A stretch of DNA of 64,000 nucleotides, taken from NCBI GenBank assembly GCA_030248135.1, contig JASANC010004355.1:124001-188000 (forward strand), in the 5' to 3' direction. Positions within the stretch are counted from its first letter, which is position 1. Every line of letters begins with the position of its first letter. The DNA is from Theristus sp. LFF4_11. Its lineage: Eukaryota; Nematoda; Chromadorea; Monhysterida; Xyalidae. The position numbers and the translations under genes were made by a program. The notes beneath the pieces were generated by a model. The model was not told where the DNA came from, searched no databases, and saw nothing but the letters and a program-made list of their open reading frames with translations. This document shows positions 61,609 through 64,000 of this stretch, piece after piece.

Positions 61609-61654
61609 GGGGAAAAAGACTCTTTAAAAGCTGTCTGGGTCTTTCAGAGAAAAG

Positions 61655-61861
61655 CTAACCTATCATTAGTAATTCGTCACTTTCCTGTTCTATGATAGAA
61701 GGACGGCTGTGGCCAGTTTCTTCAAGTAAAGTTTCTAGCTTCACCCGGTAATACTGCGTAGCGAGCAGTTGGCCTGATGCCACTAAATCCCCCTTCTTTT
61801 CGCGAAGACGCTTTTCGTCATCGCGCATATCCATAATTAACCCACGTAACTGTTCTTTCAT
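61655..61861 (-). CDS. 68-residue helical protein, intact copy
   Basis: AAGGATACAGCT before the ATG. Charged helix (M-R-D-D-E-K-R-L-R-E-K-K-G) and an acidic tail. It follows the 61892 gene by 30 bases. A broken copy lies at 60394. Unknown. Confidence 0.7.
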   Translation of the reverse strand: MKEQLRGLIMDMRDDEKRLREKKGDLVASGQLLATQYYRVKLETLLEETGHSRPSIIEQESDELLMIG

Positions 61862-61891
61862 AGCTGTATCCTTGTGTGAAGAAAAAGGGGC

Positions 61892-62176
61892 CTAAGCCAC
61901 TTTCAGGTGTAAGAATGAGTTTTGCTCGTCAATGAGCGCTTTTTTGACATCTTCAATGTCACCGTCTATTGAAGAAAAGGGAATAGAGCAACCCAACATG
62001 TGAAACCCATAGGTGCCAACACGGACAGTCGGCATGCGTATCTTCACCTCATCGATATTACTGGCAAATAATGACATGAGATTGTTCTGTTCAGCGTACA
62101 CATATGCAAAAGCCGTTAGTGGTTCATTGTGGGAAAACTGAGTTTCGGTATTTCGGCACAGGTTATATAAGACCAT
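61892..62176 (-). CDS. Unknown 94-residue protein
   Basis: Two Cys, mixed alpha/beta, no recognised domain. Regulon promoter at 62205-62272; probably cotranscribed with 61655. Confidence 0.65.
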   Translation of the reverse strand: MVLYNLCRNTETQFSHNEPLTAFAYVYAEQNNLMSLFASNIDEVKIRMPTVRVGTYGFHMLGCSIPFSSIDGDIEDVKKALIDEQNSFLHLKVA

Positions 62177-62204
62177 CTTCGCTCTCTCGTAATTACTGTA
62201 TTAC

Positions 62205-62272
62205 CAATTACTCTAATGCACATCGGGAGGACACAAGGGGAATAAGGGCGTGAATTTGTGTCGCTGGTGGAC
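62205..62272 (-). promoter_or_regulatory. Regulon promoter of the 62176 operon
   Basis: Dyad GTCGCTGGTGGAC at 62260, 28 bp from the ACAA core; TTGTGT, 17 bp, GAGTAA. Confidence 0.65.
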
Positions 62273-62295
62273 TCACTAGGGGAAAGCAACAGGCC

Positions 62296-62323
62296 ATAAA
62301 AAACCCGTCTCATGGACGGGCTT
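62296..62323 (-). terminator. Terminator after the 62328 gene
   Basis: CCCGTC and GACGGG around a 5-base loop, then six T on the minus strand. Confidence 0.8.
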
Positions 62324-62327
62324 TAAA

Positions 62328-62498
62328 TTATTCAGCGGTCATCTCGGCCTCTACGAGAGGCGGGAATTGTTTGGCTATTTTAGCTTTCGAACGCTCTCTG
62401 AATGAGCACATAAACTCGTCTAAGCGCTTTTTATCTTCAGGGCGAGGGTTCTTGCTAGAAAGAATAAAGCTTAACGGTACTCTCGATACGCGTGCCAT
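62328..62498 (-). CDS. 56-residue basic protein coupled to the GAF-domain gene
   Basis: ATG at 62498 overlaps the stop of the preceding gene (TAATG). Basic helical chain (K-K-R-L-D-E-F-M-C-S-F-R-E-R-S-K-A-K). The overlap makes translational coupling very likely. Unknown function. Confidence 0.65.
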   Translation of the reverse strand: MARVSRVPLSFILSSKNPRPEDKKRLDEFMCSFRERSKAKIAKQFPPLVEAEMTAE

Positions 62499-63523
62499 TA
62501 TACGTCTCCCTCTTTGAAAAATACGGTGTCAATAGAGGAATTTTGCATTTTGGTGTCTAAAAAGTCAACATATATCGACGCTAGACGGGCGGTAGCCACT
62601 AGCAATGACTCATGGCGATTCTCATTGCCAACCGCGTCATTAAAGGTGTTTGGCTCATTACTAGTCAGTACCAGCACCCCTAACGGGTCAGCTCCATCCA
62701 TATAGTCATTGGTAGACAGAACAGGTACGCCAATTACACTGTGGTAATATTCGTTATCGGCATCAACAAGTTGCGAGAAAGACGGTCTAGTGTTGGCGTT
62801 GTTGATGTCGTTCTCGATGATGAAATTGCCTGTAGAGAAAACCTGACCTGCGAAGCCTTCACGTCTACCCCATGAGCGATTCTGCTCGTGAATGCTTCCT
62901 ACTTTACGGCGAAATGAAATATAAAGGCGTTCGCTTTTCTTATCCCAGAAATAAAGGGTCAGCATGAGCTTCGACGCGTTAGTGCCGTATAACAATGGTA
63001 GGTTCTTCGATAGAGGCGTTAAAATCTTCTTTAATCCAGCTTTGTATTCTTCTTGAGAAGACGGTATTGAATTGCCGCCAATAGCCGCACGCAATTCAGC
63101 AAGCGAATATGTCAGGGCAAGTGTTGTTGCCTCAATAGAGGAATCAAGGAACTCTAGACTTTCCCGCATTTCGACGTTTTGCTTCGCTATTTTATCTTTA
63201 ACGTCGTGTGCTTTTTCCACCTGCTTAAGCATGTCTTGAAGCAAAAACAACGGGTTTGAAGGCGGTTTGGTGGTAATGGTGTAGTAAACACTCGCGAGTG
63301 TTGTGAATGCTAGCAGTGTCACTAACCAGCCATATAGCTCGTTCCCCATATTGCTTTTATACGTGAATATGACCGAAAACATGAGCGGAGCAATGATGCT
63401 GGCGTATACGGTTAATCCATTCTGAACCCAGTGATTGACGTGAAGAATTTTACGGGCGCTCTTTTCTGCCTCGTTGATGGCGTCATGCACGTCAGCAGTT
63501 AGATTTTTGTTGGGCGTTGTCAT
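62498..63523 (-). CDS. Two-span membrane protein with C-terminal GAF domain
   Basis: 341 residues from ATG 63523 (AAGGAATC upstream). Spans at about 38-60 and 70-88 (Y-G-W-L-V-T-L-L-A-F-T-T-L-A-S-V-Y-Y), a coiled-coil linker (100-150), then a GAF-like domain at about 180-320: W-G-R-R-E-G-F-A-G-Q-V-F, I-G-V-P-V-L, P-L-G-V-L-V-L-T-S. GAF domains bind small molecules such as cyclic nucleotides. A paired 2TM plus sensor layout resembles some membrane effectors of signalling-based defence systems, but no nucleotide-cyclase gene is visible. Role uncertain. Confidence 0.7.
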   Translation of the reverse strand: MTTPNKNLTADVHDAINEAEKSARKILHVNHWVQNGLTVYASIIAPLMFSVIFTYKSNMGNELYGWLVTLLAFTTLASVYYTITTKPPSNPLFLLQDMLKQVEKAHDVKDKIAKQNVEMRESLEFLDSSIEATTLALTYSLAELRAAIGGNSIPSSQEEYKAGLKKILTPLSKNLPLLYGTNASKLMLTLYFWDKKSERLYISFRRKVGSIHEQNRSWGRREGFAGQVFSTGNFIIENDINNANTRPSFSQLVDADNEYYHSVIGVPVLSTNDYMDGADPLGVLVLTSNEPNTFNDAVGNENRHESLLVATARLASIYVDFLDTKMQNSSIDTVFFKEGDV

Positions 63524-63623
63524 AGCTTGATTCCTTGTCATTGATACCATCCATAGTACCCCAGTACTCTATATGACAAGCCCCACAAGAGGAAGCAACT
63601 TATAAGTGCGCTTTGTATGGCAC

Positions 63624-63672
63624 GTCCACCAGAGAGAGCAGTAATCAGCTGTTGGGTGTGTCGCTGGTGGAC
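63624..63672 (-). promoter_or_regulatory. Dyad pair upstream of the GAF-protein gene
   Basis: GTCCACCAGAGAG (63624) and GTCGCTGGTGGAC (63660) with the usual arrangement of two sites. The promoter nearer the gene (about 63560-63600) is a weaker match. Confidence 0.6.
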
Positions 63673-63701
63673 AAGGATAGGGAAGTGAAAGGGGTCTACT
63701 A

Positions 63702-64000
63702 TTACGCGTCTAAGAACGCATAGGCAGGCTTAAGATCGTCCTCATTGTGTGTAATCCCTTTATTCATTTGAATATAGAACTCACACGCTTCTTTATCGCT
63801 TTCAAACTGATAGATATTAAGCAGCAAGTTCAACCGTGGAAATATACCGCCTGATTTAACCATATCCCAATACAAGTCCCCAAAGACAGGGAACTGCCCT
63901 TGTTGGAAGGCAGCAATGGCGGTAAGCCTTTGCAGGCCGTCTAATACCATGCAATTATCCATTTCATGTTCAGCACTTGATAAGTCATAGAAATGAATTT
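63702..64000 (-). CDS. DUF262-family protein, C-terminal part (start outside window)
   Basis: The frame is open from the right edge to the stop at 63702; the internal ATG at 63962 is not the start because the reading continues (S-A-E-H-E-M-D). The piece contains V-L-D-G-L-Q-R-L-T-A-I, the DUF262/ParB-like D-G-x-Q-R-L motif, with an unusual Leu-Gln, and Y-I-Q-M-N-K-G-I-T-H. DUF262 occurs in GmrSD-type modification-dependent restriction and related proteins as an NTP-binding or nickase part. Here the chain ends soon after the core, so it is a short, single-domain member. Confidence 0.65.
   Translation of the reverse strand, partial: IHFYDLSSAEHEMDNCMVLDGLQRLTAIAAFQQGQFPVFGDLYWDMVKSGGIFPRLNLLLNIYQFESDKEACEFYIQMNKGITHNEDDLKPAYAFLDA

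Noticed and set aside
33900..63700. Integron cassette array
   Set aside because: Small same-strand genes with shared intergenic motifs recall cassettes, but there is no attC core (GTTRRRY pair) and no integrase, and each unit has its own sigma-70-like promoter.
1..64000. tRNA or rRNA genes
   Set aside because: I saw no cloverleaf-like sequence with a CCA end or conserved rRNA segment; a tRNAscan search would be decisive.

Overview
The window looks like about half of a large conjugative plasmid of a marine-type gammaproteobacterium (Alteromonadales or Vibrionales are my best guesses; no rRNA, tRNA or core chromosomal gene is present to settle it). It holds a replicon, two partition loci and a mobility core of the SXT/R391-IncC type: a MobH relaxase with HD motifs, a TraD coupling protein, a DUF4400 membrane protein, F-type TraN/TraF/TraH/TraG, and an FlhD/FlhC-like pair in the place where SetCD or AcaCD act as transfer activators in that family.

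Layout. 1-14.7 kb (minus strand): pilin (cut by the window edge), a lipoprotein, TraN, two unrecognised exported proteins, TraG with a 36-residue tandem repeat, TraH and TraF. 14.9-15.9 kb: FlhCD-like activator pair. 16.5-19.9 kb: a centromere-like array of about 41 copies of a 17-bp dyad on a 44-bp period, split by an IS3-family insertion with a 3-bp target duplication. 20-22.1 kb: ParB and ParA. 22.2-24 kb: RepA-type initiator and an iteron origin. 24-25.7 kb: actin-type partition genes (ParM/ParR-like) with six 20-bp-period repeats. 25.8-26.3 kb: three 150-bp tandem repeats joined by 24-bp palindromes (oriT candidate). 26.5-33.5 kb (plus strand): MobI-like gene, one unknown, TraI, TraD, unknown, DUF4400.

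33.5-64 kb is an accessory region. Nearly every gene lies on the minus strand, is short (44-250 codons) and has no recognisable function. Two facts make it the most interesting part. First, about eleven genes between 35.3 and 52.2 kb are divergent members of one protein family of about 160-190 residues that I do not recognise. Second, at least eighteen transcription units share one promoter design: a TTGCG-type -35, a 17-bp spacer, a -10, and a 13-bp dyad (GTC-N7-GAC/GAA) whose edge lies 27-28 bp (sometimes 17-18 bp) from the -35 core. That points to one activator controlling a scattered regulon. Because the block begins next to the relaxase region and uses one strand, it could be a plasmid leading or establishment region, with anti-defence as one possible role; this is inference.

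The accessory region also carries a complete IS200/IS605 element (TnpA + TnpB) at 53.7-55.3 kb, a compact chaperone-usher operon whose chaperone has only one domain (55.5-59 kb), a plus-strand PD-(D/E)xK-like protein (49.2 kb), an HTH regulator (47.6 kb), a frameshifted duplicate of a small gene (60.4 kb), a two-TM/GAF protein (62.5 kb) and a DUF262-type protein running off the right edge.
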